From contig NZ_LMIS01000001.1 of the NCBI RefSeq assembly GCF_001428805.1, forward strand, positions 2,220,976 through 2,284,975: a DNA stretch of 64,000 nucleotides. The letters run 5' to 3'. Source of the DNA: Aeromicrobium sp. Root236. Its GTDB lineage: Bacteria; Actinomycetota; Actinomycetes; Propionibacteriales; Nocardioidaceae. Under the pieces are notes generated by a model that saw nothing but the letters and a program-made list of their open reading frames with translations, did not search any database and had not been told where the DNA came from. Made by a program: the position numbers and the translations under genes. Positions 1-8,341 of this stretch are shown in pieces. How positions within the stretch are numbered: position 1 is the first letter of the stretch; each line of letters starts with the position of its first letter.

Positions 1-763
1 AGTAGGGGAAGCCCTTGTCGGGCTTGCCGGGGTTGATGACGTCGAGGCCCCACCGCTGGAAGTCGAGCAGCTCGGGCGCGTACTTCGGGTTGGCGACGTA
101 GAGCACGTCGTCCGCGGGCGACACCGCCAGCGCCGTCAAGCCGGGCTTGGCCGCGACGGCCTTCTTGAACGCCTCCTTGGCCGACTCGAACGCCTTCCTG
201 TCGGCGGCGATCTTGGGATCGTCGACGTCAGCGCCGAGTGACGCGGCGAGCTTCTCGTAGCCCTGCGCGAGGGTCTCGATCGAGTCACCCTGCGCGACTC
301 CGACGACGGGAGCGAGGTCGAGGAGCTTCTTGCTCGACGCCTTCACCCCGGACTCCATGCCACTGTAGGCCTTCTCGGCCGGCCACCAGTCCGCGACGAT
401 CAGGTCCGGCTTGAGCGAGGCAGCCTTCTCCACGTCGATGACGCCCCAGGTCTGGCCCAGGATCGTGATGCCCGACAGGTCGAGGCCCTTGAGGTTGGGG
501 TCGTCCTTGATCTTGGTGTTCGTGTAGATGCCGACCGGCTTGATGCCGAACGAGATCAGCGCCGCGGCCTCGGCGCCGCTCGCGATGATCCGCCTGGGGG
601 TCTTGTCGAGCTTGACGGTCTTGCCGTTGCCGGAGACGAAGGACCAGGGTCCGCTGCTCTTGGCACCCTCGTCGGACGGCGCGCTGGTGCCGCAACCGGC
701 GAGGACGGTGGCTGCCAGCAGAGCGGCGAGCGCTCCGCCGGCCACACGACGTACGTAGGACAC
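1..763 (-). CDS. Iron-siderophore ABC transporter substrate-binding lipoprotein, C-terminus cut by window edge
   Basis: FecB/BtuF-type periplasmic binding protein that would capture a ferric siderophore outside the membrane and hand it to an ABC permease. The start is a GTG at 761-763 with GAAAGG 7 nt upstream. The first residues form a signal peptide ending in a lipobox (L21-A-G-C24), so it should be a lipid-anchored protein. The body has the expected sequence style of the family (for example RRIIASGAEAAALI and DLIVADWWPAEKAY). 254 codons are visible and the frame runs open off the left edge. An IdeR/DtxR-like box lies 40 bp upstream, which supports an iron role. The ligand is unknown. Confidence 0.85.
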   Translation of the reverse strand, partial: MSYVRRVAGGALAALLAATVLAGCGTSAPSDEGAKSSGPWSFVSGNGKTVKLDKTPRRIIASGAEAAALISFGIKPVGIYTNTKIKDDPNLKGLDLSGITILGQTWGVIDVEKAASLKPDLIVADWWPAEKAYSGMESGVKASSKKLLDLAPVVGVAQGDSIETLAQGYEKLAASLGADVDDPKIAADRKAFESAKEAFKKAVAAKPGLTALAVSPADDVLYVANPKYAPELLDFQRWGLDVINPGKPDKGFPY

Positions 764-802
764 GGATCAGCCTTTCGTCAGGGCAACTCAGTGCACCCTA
801 AC

Positions 803-821
803 TTAGGCATGGCTAACCTCG
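803..821 (-). promoter_or_regulatory. IdeR/DtxR-type iron box
   Basis: TTAGGCATGGCTAACCTCG matches the 19-bp DtxR/IdeR consensus (TTAGGTTAGGCTAACCTAA) at 14 of 19 positions, including both TTAGG and GGCTAACCT arms. It lies 40 bp upstream of the GTG of the siderophore-binding lipoprotein, where iron-loaded repressor would block transcription. Binding is inferred from the family consensus. Confidence 0.75.
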
Positions 822-847
822 CTACGTGGGTCAGGTCACGCGCGGGG

Positions 848-1690
848 TCAGTCCTGCGAACGCTGACGGAAGGCCTTGAGCGCCAGCGGTGCGAACACTG
901 CGGTGAGGATGATCGGCCAGATGATCGATACCTCGACGGCGTGCTGCAACGGCCAGGCGGCGCTGTCGGGCGCCTGCGGCGCATTGCCCCACAGCTCGCG
1001 AGTCGCCTGCGTGAGCGCCGAGACCGGGTTCCACTCCGCGACGACCCGCAGCACGGTGGGCATCTTGCCGGTCGGGGCGAACGTGTTGGCCACGAAGGTC
1101 AGCGGGAACATCACGGTGAACATGAAGCCTTGCACCGCCTCGACGGTGCGCATCAGCGAGCCGATCCAGATGCCGAGCCAGATCATCGCGAACCCGAACA
1201 GCAGCAGGAGGAGGTAGGCGAGAACACCGTCGACGATGCCGTCGCGGATGCGCCAGCCGATCAGCAGGCCGGTCAGCGACATCACGGTGATGCCGATGCT
1301 GGAATGGATCAGGCTGGAGATCGAGCGGCCGACCAGGACGGACGATCGCGAGATCGGCAAGGACTTGAACCGATCGACTATGCCCTTGGACAGGTCGTTG
1401 GAGATGCCCATGGCCGTGATCGCGGACGAGAACACGATCGTCTGCACGATGATGCCTGGCAGGAGGAACTCGCGGTAGTTGCCGTCACCAGGGACCGAGA
1501 TCGCCCCGCCGAACACGAACGCGAACAGCAGGACGAACATCACGGGCTGGATCGTGACGTCGAGCAGCATCTCGGGCATCCGCTTGATGTGGATCAGGTT
1601 GCGCCAGACGACGGTGGCAGAGGACCGGGCCAGGGTGGGCGGCGTGACGATCGGTCGCTCAACCGGGTGGGGCAGCGGTGCGGTGGTCAT
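848..1690 (-). CDS. ABC-2 type multidrug exporter permease, DrrB-like
   Basis: Membrane half of a daunorubicin-resistance-type (DrrAB) ABC exporter, 280 aa. About six hydrophobic segments are visible, beginning at IQPVMFVLLFAFVFGG and ending with SIIWPIILTAVFAPLAL. The loop SNDLSKGIVDRFKSLPISR is typical of ABC-2 permeases. The ATG overlaps the stop of the ATPase gene by 4 bp (ATGA), so both subunits should be translated together. The substrate cannot be told from sequence; DrrB-like pumps move hydrophobic drugs or lipids outward. Confidence 0.85.
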   Translation of the reverse strand: MTTAPLPHPVERPIVTPPTLARSSATVVWRNLIHIKRMPEMLLDVTIQPVMFVLLFAFVFGGAISVPGDGNYREFLLPGIIVQTIVFSSAITAMGISNDLSKGIVDRFKSLPISRSSVLVGRSISSLIHSSIGITVMSLTGLLIGWRIRDGIVDGVLAYLLLLLFGFAMIWLGIWIGSLMRTVEAVQGFMFTVMFPLTFVANTFAPTGKMPTVLRVVAEWNPVSALTQATRELWGNAPQAPDSAAWPLQHAVEVSIIWPIILTAVFAPLALKAFRQRSQD

Positions 1691-2667
1691 ACGGTGGCCT
1701 CTTCCATCTCGTCATCCAGGTCTGAGTCCTCGGCACGATGGCCGGTGAGGTGCAGGAACACGTCGTCGAGGCTCGGCCGCTTGAGCCCGAGGTCGTCGAC
1801 CTCCAACCCGCTGGCTGCGAACGCGTCCCCGATGCGGGACATGTCGCGCAGGCCCGCGGCCTTGGCCGTGAGCCGGCGGGCGCCGCGATCGACGTGGACC
1901 TCCGAGGAGTGATCTCGCATCAGGGCCTCGGCCTTGTCCAGATCGGCGCCGTGGGTGAGGGTCAGGACCACGGCGGCCTCTCCGGCCTGGTCCTTGAGCT
2001 GGGTCGGCGTGCCCGAGGCGATGACCTTGCCCTTGTCGATCACGATGATCTCGTCGGCCAGCTGGTCGGCCTCCTCGAGGTACTGCGTGGTCAGGACCAG
2101 TGTCGTGCCGTCGCGCACGAGCTCGCGCAGCACCTCCCACAGCTCGGTGCGGCTGCGAGGGTCGAGACCCGTCGTCGGTTCGTCAAGGAACAGGACGGGC
2201 GGTGCGGCGATCAGCGACACGGCGAGGTCGAGACGTCGCCGCATGCCCCCGGAGTAGGTCTTGGCCGGCCGGTCGCCGGCCTCCTCGAGCGAGAACCGGC
2301 GGAGCAGATCATGGCTGGTCGCCGCGACGTAGTCCTTGGGCAGACCGTAGAGCCGGCCGATCAGGCGGAGGTTCTCACGACCCGTGAGGTGCTCGTCGAC
2401 CGTCGCGGCCTGGCCGGTGAGGCCCATGCTGCGGCGCACGGCGTCGGGCTCGGTGACGATGTCGTGACCCGCGACGCGGCCCGTGCCGCTGGTCGGGATG
2501 CTCAGGGTCGTGAGCATGCGGACGGTCGTGGTCTTGCCGGCGCCGTTGGGCCCGAGGATGCCGAGGACGGACCCTTCGGGCACGACGAAGCTGACTCCGT
2601 CGACGGCCTTGTTGTCACCGAAGTGCTTGACCAGGTCGATGGCTTCCACGGCCAGGGGGCGGCTCAT
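1687..2667 (-). CDS. ABC exporter ATP-binding protein, DrrA-like
   Basis: ATPase subunit of the exporter, 326 aa. Walker A is GPNGAGKTT at about residues 39-47, signature YSGGM at 137-141, and Walker B VLFLDEPTTGLD near 157-168. The switch region reads TTQYLEEADQLAD, with Gln in place of the usual His, as in DrrA proteins. A C-terminal extension of roughly 100 residues ends HLTGHRAEDSDLDDEM and fits the DrrA C-terminal regulatory domain. RBS GAGGAA precedes the ATG. It is first of a two-gene operon, and its upstream region carries two small inverted repeats but no neighbouring regulator gene. Confidence 0.9.
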   Translation of the reverse strand: MSRPLAVEAIDLVKHFGDNKAVDGVSFVVPEGSVLGILGPNGAGKTTTVRMLTTLSIPTSGTGRVAGHDIVTEPDAVRRSMGLTGQAATVDEHLTGRENLRLIGRLYGLPKDYVAATSHDLLRRFSLEEAGDRPAKTYSGGMRRRLDLAVSLIAAPPVLFLDEPTTGLDPRSRTELWEVLRELVRDGTTLVLTTQYLEEADQLADEIIVIDKGKVIASGTPTQLKDQAGEAAVVLTLTHGADLDKAEALMRDHSSEVHVDRGARRLTAKAAGLRDMSRIGDAFAASGLEVDDLGLKRPSLDDVFLHLTGHRAEDSDLDDEMEEATV

Positions 2668-2696
2668 GCTGTTCCTCTTCTCACCAAACGAATGTC

Positions 2697-2737
2697 TTCC
2701 TAAAAGGAATACCAGACCTTACTGACAGAAACGTCAG
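2697..2737 (-). promoter_or_regulatory. Candidate operators upstream of drrAB-like genes
   Basis: Two inverted repeats lie in the 157-bp gap upstream of the ATPase: TTCCT-AAA-AGGAA at 2697-2709 and CTGAC-agaaac-GTCAG at 2722-2737. Both have the size of TetR- or MarR-type half-site pairs. No candidate regulator is encoded nearby, so the regulator is unknown. Confidence 0.4.
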
Positions 2738-2777
2738 CGTGTCACGTCCGGTTGCACGCGGAAACGGAACGAAAAAA

Positions 2778-2809
2778 CGAGCGCCCCGGTCGGATGACCG
2801 GGGCGCTCG
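2778..2809 (-). terminator. Intrinsic terminator of the thiolase-fadB operon
   Basis: Perfect 14-bp stem (2778-2791 with 2796-2809) around a GGAT/ATCC loop. On the minus strand it is followed by a run of six T, and it sits 15 bp after the fadB stop. Confidence 0.9.
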
Positions 2810-2824
2810 AAAAGGCTGCGTCAC

Positions 2825-5026
2825 CTACGCAAAACGCTCACCGTTCTTGGCCTTGTCGAGCAGCAGCGCCGGGGGCTCGAACCGCTCGCCGTACTTCGCG
2901 GCGAGCTCCTGCGCACGCTCCGTGAACGCCTCGACGCCGATGCGGCCGTCGGGCGCCTCGTAGCCATTGATGTACTGCAGCGCGCCACCCAGCACGGGCG
3001 GGAAGCCGATGCCGAAGATCGAGCCGATGTTGGCGTCCGCGACCGTGCGCAGCACGCCCTCCTCGAGGCAGCGCACCGTGTCGAGCGACATGACGAACAC
3101 CAGGCGGTCCTTGAGGTCCTGGAAGTCCGGCTGCTCGGCGGCGACCGGGAAGTGCTCCGCCAGCCCGGGCCACAGGCCCGTGCGCTTGCCGTTGTCGTCG
3201 TAGTCGAAGAAGCCCTTGCCGACGAGCTTGCTCGTGCGGCCGAGCTCGATCATCGTGTCGATGACGTCCTCGGAGCCCGTGCGGACCCACGTGCCGCCCT
3301 CGTCCTCGACGGCCTTCTGAGAGGCGACGCGGATCTTCTTCATCAGCTCGAGGTTGAGCTCGTCGCTGATCTGGATCGGGCCCGTCGGGAAGCCCGACTG
3401 GGTGGCGGCACGGTCGATCGACACCGGGTTGACGCCCTCGGCGAGCATGCCGAGGCCCTCGTTGATGTAGTGACCGATGACGCGGCTCGTGAAGAACCCG
3501 CGGCTGTCGTTGACCACGATCGGCGTCTTCTTGATCGCCTGGACGTAGTCGAGGGCGTTCGCGATCGTCTTGTCGTTGGTCTTGGCGCCGGCGATGATCT
3601 CGACCAGCGGCATCTTGTCGACCGGCGAGAAGAAGTGGATGCCGATGAAGTCCTCGGGACGCGTGACGCCCTCGGCGAGACCCGTGATCGGCAGCGTCGA
3701 CGTGTTGGAGCCGAGCAGGGCATCGGCGTCGACGACGGGCTCGAGCTCGGCGAACACCGAGTGCTTGAGCTCGACCGACTCGAAGACGGCCTCGACAACG
3801 AGGTCGCAGCCCTTGAGGTCGGCGTAGTCCGCGGTCGGCGTGATGCGGGCGAGGAACGCGTCCTTCTTCTCCTGCGTGATGCGACCCTTCTCGAGCTGCT
3901 TGTCGAGCAGCTTCTCGCTGTAGGACTTGCCCTTCTCCGCGGCCTCGAGGCTGACGTCCTTAAGGACGACCTCGATGCCGGCCTTGGCCGAGACGTACGC
4001 GATGCCGGCGCCCATCATGCCGGCGCCGAGCACGGCGACCTTGGTGAACTTCCGCGGCTCGACGCCCGCGGGGCGGGAGCCGCCGGCGTTGATCGCGTTG
4101 AGGTCGAAGAAGAACGCCTGCGTCATGTTCTTGAACTGCTGGCCGACGAGGAGCTCGACGAGGTAGCGCGACTCGATGCGCGACGCGGTGTCGAAGTCGA
4201 CCTGCGCGCCCTCGATCGCGGCGCTCATGATGTTGCGTGGCGCCTTGTAGGCAGCACCCTTGATCTGCTTGCGCAGCGTCGCGGGGAACGCCGGCAGGAA
4301 CGCGGCGAGCTTGGGGCTCGACGGCACGCCGCCAGGCATGCGGTAGCCCTTGCGGTCCCACGGCTGCGTCGCAGCCTCCTCGTTGCCGGCGTTGGCCTCG
4401 ATCCACGCCGTCGCGGCGGGGATCAGCTCGTCCTGGGTCGCGACGACCTCGTCGACCAGACCCTTGTCCTTGGCCTGCGCCGGCTTCATGCGCGGACCCT
4501 GGAGCAGGACGCCCATCAGCGCGTCCTGGATGCCGAACATGCGGACCGTGCGCGTGACGCCGCCGCCACCGGGCAGCAGGCCGAGCGTGACCTCGGGGAG
4601 GCCGAGCTCGTAGCCACCGTCGACGGCGATGCGGTGGTGCGTCGCCAGGGTGATCTCGAGGCCACCGCCGAGGGCGGCGCCGTTGATCGCCGCGACGACC
4701 GGCTTGCCGATCGTCTCGAGCTTGCGGAGCGTGGCCTTGATGCTCTCGACGTGGTCGAACAGCTGCTGCGCGTCCTCGGGCTTGGCCTGCGTCATGAGCC
4801 GGAGGTCGCCGCCGGCGAAGAAGGTCTTCTTCGCCGAGGAGACGATGGCGCCCTTGATCTGCTCGGGGTTGGCGGCGATGTCGGCGGCGAGCTTGTCGAC
4901 GGCCGCGGCCATCGAGTCGGCGTACGCCTGGTTCATCGTGTTGGCGCTCTGGCTCGGGTCGTCGAGGATCAGGTGGGCGATCCCGTCGACGAGCTCGTAG
5001 CGGACGGCTTCAGTGGTGCTGGTCAT
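2825..5026 (-). CDS. fadB: Fatty-acid oxidation multifunctional protein: enoyl-CoA hydratase / 3-hydroxyacyl-CoA dehydrogenase
   Basis: Catalyses the hydration and NAD-dependent dehydrogenation steps of beta-oxidation, 733 aa as expected for the fused FadB/FadJ class. Residues 1 to about 200 are crotonase-like: oxyanion-hole segments KKTFFAGGDLRLM and NGAALGGGLEIT, and the two catalytic glutamates in GGGLEI and GLPEVTLG. The dehydrogenase domain starts at the Rossmann motif VAVLGAGMMGAGIA near residue 330, carries the catalytic His in FIGIHFFSPVDKMP, and ends with C-terminal domains containing NDSRGFFTSRVIGHYI. It follows the thiolase gene by 19 bp and precedes a strong terminator, so the two form an operon. 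Confidence 0.93.
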   Translation of the reverse strand: MTSTTEAVRYELVDGIAHLILDDPSQSANTMNQAYADSMAAAVDKLAADIAANPEQIKGAIVSSAKKTFFAGGDLRLMTQAKPEDAQQLFDHVESIKATLRKLETIGKPVVAAINGAALGGGLEITLATHHRIAVDGGYELGLPEVTLGLLPGGGGVTRTVRMFGIQDALMGVLLQGPRMKPAQAKDKGLVDEVVATQDELIPAATAWIEANAGNEEAATQPWDRKGYRMPGGVPSSPKLAAFLPAFPATLRKQIKGAAYKAPRNIMSAAIEGAQVDFDTASRIESRYLVELLVGQQFKNMTQAFFFDLNAINAGGSRPAGVEPRKFTKVAVLGAGMMGAGIAYVSAKAGIEVVLKDVSLEAAEKGKSYSEKLLDKQLEKGRITQEKKDAFLARITPTADYADLKGCDLVVEAVFESVELKHSVFAELEPVVDADALLGSNTSTLPITGLAEGVTRPEDFIGIHFFSPVDKMPLVEIIAGAKTNDKTIANALDYVQAIKKTPIVVNDSRGFFTSRVIGHYINEGLGMLAEGVNPVSIDRAATQSGFPTGPIQISDELNLELMKKIRVASQKAVEDEGGTWVRTGSEDVIDTMIELGRTSKLVGKGFFDYDDNGKRTGLWPGLAEHFPVAAEQPDFQDLKDRLVFVMSLDTVRCLEEGVLRTVADANIGSIFGIGFPPVLGGALQYINGYEAPDGRIGVEAFTERAQELAAKYGERFEPPALLLDKAKNGERFA

Positions 5027-5045
5027 ATGGAGGTCCTAGTCCGTT

Positions 5046-6257
5046 TCAGATTCGTTCGACGACGGTCGCGATGCCCATGCCGCCGCCGACGCAGAGCGTG
5101 GCGAGGCCGTAGCGCAGGTCGCGGCGCTCGAGCTCGTCGATGAGGGTGCCGAGGATCATGGCGCCGGTCGCGCCGAGGGGGTGGCCCATCGCGATCGAGC
5201 CGCCGTTGACGTTGGTGCGCTCGTGCGGGAAGTCGAGGTCCTTCATGAGGCGCATCGCGACGGCGGCGAACGCCTCGTTGATCTCGAGCAGGTCGATGTC
5301 GTCGACCGTGAGGCCGGCCTTGTCGAGCGCCTTGCGGCACGCCGGCGCGGGGCCGGTGAGCATGATCGTCGGGTCGGCGCCGGAGACGGCGGCCGACACG
5401 ATGCGGGCTCGCGGGGTGAGGCCGTGGCGCTTGCCCGCAGCCTCGCTGCCGATCGCGACGAGCGCGGCGCCGTCGACGATGCCCGACGAGTTGCCGGCGT
5501 GGTGGACGTGGTTGATGCGCTCGATGTCGTGGTACTTCTCGAGCGCGACCGAGTCGAAGCCGCCCATGTCGCCGATGCCGGCGAACGAGGCGGGCAGGCC
5601 GGCGAGGCTCTCGACAGTCGTGCCCTCACGGACGAACTCGTCGTGGTCGAGGATCGTCAGGCCGTTGGGGTCCTTGACGGGGATGACCGACTTGGCGAAG
5701 TAGCCGTTGGCGATCGCCTTGGCGGCACGCGCCTGCGACTCGGCGGCGAACGTGTCGACGTCCGTACGGCTGTACCCCTCGATCGTCGCGATGAGGTCGG
5801 CGCCGATGCCCTGGGGCACGAAGTCGGTGTCGAACGCGGTGCGCGGGTCCATGGCCCAGGCGCCACCGTCGGAGCCCATGGGCACGCGGCTCATCGACTC
5901 GACGCCACCGGCGAGGATCAGGTCCTCCCAGCCGGAGCGGATGCGGCCGGCGGCCTGGTTGACGGCCTCGAGGCCCGAGGCGCAGAAGCGGTTGAGCTGC
6001 ACACCGGCGACGGTGTCGGGCAGGCCGGCGTTGAGCGCGGCGGTCTTGGCGATGTCGCCACCCTGGTCGCCGACGGGCGACACGACGCCGAGCACCACGT
6101 CGTCGACGCCGTTGGGGTCCAGCGAGGGATTGCGCTTCTGGATCTCCTCGATCAGGCCGGTGATCAGCGAGATCGGCTTGACCTCGTGCAGTGATCCGGT
6201 CTTCTTGCCGCGCCCTCGCGGGGTGCGGATGGCGTCGTAGACGTAGGCCTCGGTCAT
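5046..6257 (-). CDS. fadA: Acetyl-CoA C-acyltransferase (3-ketoacyl-CoA thiolase)
   Basis: Cleaves 3-ketoacyl-CoA to acetyl-CoA and a shortened acyl-CoA, 403 aa. The acylated cysteine is C92 in NRFCASG; the catalytic histidine is in [14 protein letters not shown] and the second cysteine in [13 protein letters not shown] start at the ATG giving [17 protein letters not shown], because this is the normal thiolase N-terminus and GAGGA lies 6 nt upstream; a longer in-frame opening would run back across the operator. It is first gene of the fadAB operon, with the shared palindromic operator 60 bp upstream. Confidence 0.93.
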   Translation of the reverse strand: MTEAYVYDAIRTPRGRGKKTGSLHEVKPISLITGLIEEIQKRNPSLDPNGVDDVVLGVVSPVGDQGGDIAKTAALNAGLPDTVAGVQLNRFCASGLEAVNQAAGRIRSGWEDLILAGGVESMSRVPMGSDGGAWAMDPRTAFDTDFVPQGIGADLIATIEGYSRTDVDTFAAESQARAAKAIANGYFAKSVIPVKDPNGLTILDHDEFVREGTTVESLAGLPASFAGIGDMGGFDSVALEKYHDIERINHVHHAGNSSGIVDGAALVAIGSEAAGKRHGLTPRARIVSAAVSGADPTIMLTGPAPACRKALDKAGLTVDDIDLLEINEAFAAVAMRLMKDLDFPHERTNVNGGSIAMGHPLGATGAMILGTLIDELERRDLRYGLATLCVGGGMGIATVVERI

Positions 6258-6316
6258 AACTGGGTCCTCGCAGAATTCAGGTGAAAGACGTGTCGGCTGA
6301 AGCGACAACCTCGATT

Positions 6317-6335
6317 GTGACACCAGCACTGTCAA
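6317..6335. promoter_or_regulatory. Imperfect copy of a 19-bp palindromic operator between thiolase and MerR genes
   Basis: GTGACACCAGCACTGTCAA matches 15 of 19 bases of the perfect palindrome at 9501-9519, and the match extends leftward over CGATT. It lies midway between the divergent thiolase and MerR starts (60 and 62 bp away). A shared site at both catabolic promoters suggests one regulator; the MerR gene beside it is the first candidate. Confidence 0.65.
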
Positions 6336-6397
6336 AGTTCCAGACGCGCTTCTGTGGGCCGCGTCACGTGCAGCCGGCGTGGCATAGTCTCTGCACC

Positions 6398-7123
6398 ATG
6401 AGCGCCGCACCCGCCGAGACGATGAGCGTCGAGCAGCTCGCCTCCCGCGTCGGCATGACCGTGCGGACCGTGCGTTTCTACGCCGGCCGTGGGCTGATCC
6501 CGCCGCCGCGCCGCGAGGGGCGCAACGGCTACTACGGCCCCGACCACCTCGCCCGCCTCGAGCTCGTGCGCGAGCTGCAGGCCCATGGCTTCACGCTCTC
6601 GGCGATCGAGGGCTACCTCGAGAACATCCCCGCAGGGGCGACGCCCGAGCAGGTCGCGCTGCACCGCACGCTGCTCGCGCCGTGGATGGCCGACCGTCCC
6701 GAGGAGCTGAACCGCGAGGCCCTCGAGCTGCGGGCCGGTCGCGAGCTCGACGACCATGCGCTCGAGATGCTGATCGCCCTCGGCGTGCTCGAGCCGACGC
6801 CGACCGAGGACGTCTTCCGGGTCGCGCCCGCGCACCTCGCCGTCGGCATCCAGTTCATCGAGACCGACATGCCGATCGAGGTCGCGCACGCCTCCCGCCG
6901 CATCTTCGACGCCGCCGGCAAGGCCGTGGCCGAGGAGATCACCGAGGTGTTCCGCACCCTGTGGTGGCCGCAGCTGCGCGACTCAGGGCGTACGGCCGAG
7001 GACATCACCGCCTTGGTCGAGCGCTTCAAGCCGCTGACGATCCAGGCGCTCGTCACGGCGTACGAGACCGCGGTCGACGAGGCCAAGCGCGAGACGATCC
7101 GCAGGCGCACCGAAGGCAGCTGA
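6398..7123 (+). CDS. MerR family transcriptional regulator
   Basis: DNA-binding regulator of 241 aa. The N-terminal winged helix-turn-helix reads [20 protein letters not shown] followed by the wing REGRNGYYG, diagnostic for MerR. The long C-terminal part (about 170 residues) has no metal-binding cysteines and would be a ligand-sensing or dimer domain. I start at ATG 6398, because the codons upstream of it do not look coding; a second ATG at 6422 is possible. It is divergent from the thiolase gene and faces the acyl-CoA dehydrogenase gene. Its position suggests control of lipid degradation, possibly with an acyl-CoA ligand, which is inference. Confidence 0.85.
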   Translation: MSAAPAETMSVEQLASRVGMTVRTVRFYAGRGLIPPPRREGRNGYYGPDHLARLELVRELQAHGFTLSAIEGYLENIPAGATPEQVALHRTLLAPWMADRPEELNREALELRAGRELDDHALEMLIALGVLEPTPTEDVFRVAPAHLAVGIQFIETDMPIEVAHASRRIFDAAGKAVAEEITEVFRTLWWPQLRDSGRTAEDITALVERFKPLTIQALVTAYETAVDEAKRETIRRRTEGS

Positions 7124-7126
7124 CCA

Positions 7127-7180
7127 CCGAGGTGGTTGATGTGCGGAGGCCGTCCGCGGCCGAAGCCTCGAAACCACCGA
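7127..7180. repeat. REP-like palindromic intergenic repeat
   Basis: Imperfect inverted repeat with outer arms GGTGGTT (7131-7137) and AACCACC (7172-7178) and inner GGAGGC / GCCTC arms. It lies between convergent genes and may serve as their terminator. I recall repeats with such AACCACC ends as common in intergenic DNA of related actinobacteria. Confidence 0.5.
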
Positions 7181-7185
7181 GCGCT

Positions 7186-8328
7186 CTACAGCCCCATCGT
7201 GCGGCCGATGATCTCCTTCATGATCTCGGTCGTGCCGCCGTAGATCGTCTGGATCCGGCTGTCCGTGTACGCCTTGGAGATCGGGTACTCGGTCATGTAG
7301 CCGTAGCCGCCGTGCAGCTGCAGGCACTTGGCCGCGGCCTTGTTCTGCAGCTCCGTGGTCCACCACTTGCCCATCGCGGCTTCCTCGATCGTCAGCTCGC
7401 CCCTGCTCAACGCGACGATGCTCTTGTCGACGAACGCCTGACCGATCTGCATCTCGGTCTCGAGCTCGGCGAGCACGAAGCGGGAGTTCTGGAACGAGCC
7501 GATGGGCTTGCCGAACGCCTTGCGCTCCTTGACGTAGTCCAGCGTCATGTCGAGGATCGCGCGGGTCGCCGCCATCGCGCCGACCGAGATCGCGAGGCGC
7601 TCCTGCGGCAGCTTCTCCATCAGGTAGATGAAGCCCTTGCCCTCCTCGCCCAGCAGGTTGGTGACAGGTACGCGGACGTTGTCGAAGAAGAGCTCGGCGG
7701 TGTCCTGCGCCTTGAGCCCCATCTTGTCGAGGTTGCGGCCGCGCTCGAAGCCCTCCATGCCGCGCTCGAGGACGATCAGGGAGACGCCCATCGCGCCGGC
7801 CTCGGGGTCGGTCTTGACCGCCACGATGACGAGGTCGGAGAGGATGCCGTTCGAGATGAACGTCTTGGCGCCGTTGACGACGTAGTGGTCGCCGTCGCGC
7901 ACCGCGGTCGTCTGGATGTTCTGCAGGTCCGAGCCCGTGCCCGGCTCGGTCATCGCGATCGCCGTGATCATCTCGCCGCTGCAGAACTTCGGCAGCCAAC
8001 GCTGCTTCTGCTCCTCCGTCGCGTACGACATCAGGTAGCCCGAGACGAGGTCGGTGTGCAGCACGAAGCCGACGCCGCTGGCGCCGATGCGGATGATCTC
8101 CTCGTCGAGCACGGCGTTGAAGCGGAAGTCGTTCATGCCGCCACCGCCGTACTCCTCGGGCATCATGAAGCCCAGCAGGCCCAGCTCGCCGGCCTTGGTC
8201 CAGAGCTCGCGCGGGACGATGCCGTCCTTCTCCCACTGGTCGTGGTGCGGCGCGATCTCCTTCTCGCAGAATGTACGGACCGTCTCGCGGAACGCGTCGT
8301 GGTCGGCCTCGAAGATCTCTCGCTTCAT
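7186..8328 (-). CDS. Acyl-CoA dehydrogenase
   Basis: FAD enzyme introducing the 2,3 double bond into an acyl-CoA, 380 aa, full length for the family. The FAD/substrate-binding loop AIAMTEPGTGSDL, the stretch NGAKTFISNG, and the C-terminal TIYGGTTEIMKEIIGR with the catalytic Glu are all present. The ATG (MKREIFEADHDAFRETV) has GAGGAAG upstream; the longer open frame is not family-like. It starts 13 bp after the racemase stop, so both are cotranscribed under the palindrome at 9501. With the racemase it fits oxidation of 2-methyl-branched or sterol side-chain acyl-CoA, inferred from pairing. Confidence 0.92.
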   Translation of the reverse strand: MKREIFEADHDAFRETVRTFCEKEIAPHHDQWEKDGIVPRELWTKAGELGLLGFMMPEEYGGGGMNDFRFNAVLDEEIIRIGASGVGFVLHTDLVSGYLMSYATEEQKQRWLPKFCSGEMITAIAMTEPGTGSDLQNIQTTAVRDGDHYVVNGAKTFISNGILSDLVIVAVKTDPEAGAMGVSLIVLERGMEGFERGRNLDKMGLKAQDTAELFFDNVRVPVTNLLGEEGKGFIYLMEKLPQERLAISVGAMAATRAILDMTLDYVKERKAFGKPIGSFQNSRFVLAELETEMQIGQAFVDKSIVALSRGELTIEEAAMGKWWTTELQNKAAAKCLQLHGGYGYMTEYPISKAYTDSRIQTIYGGTTEIMKEIIGRTMGL

Positions 8329-8341
8329 GTCTTCCTCTGTC

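Noticed and set aside
3152-5143. Long plus-strand open frame of 663 codons opposite fadB
   Set aside because: Antisense shadow typical of GC-rich DNA; low-complexity Arg/Asp/Leu composition, while the minus strand encodes a complete FadB.
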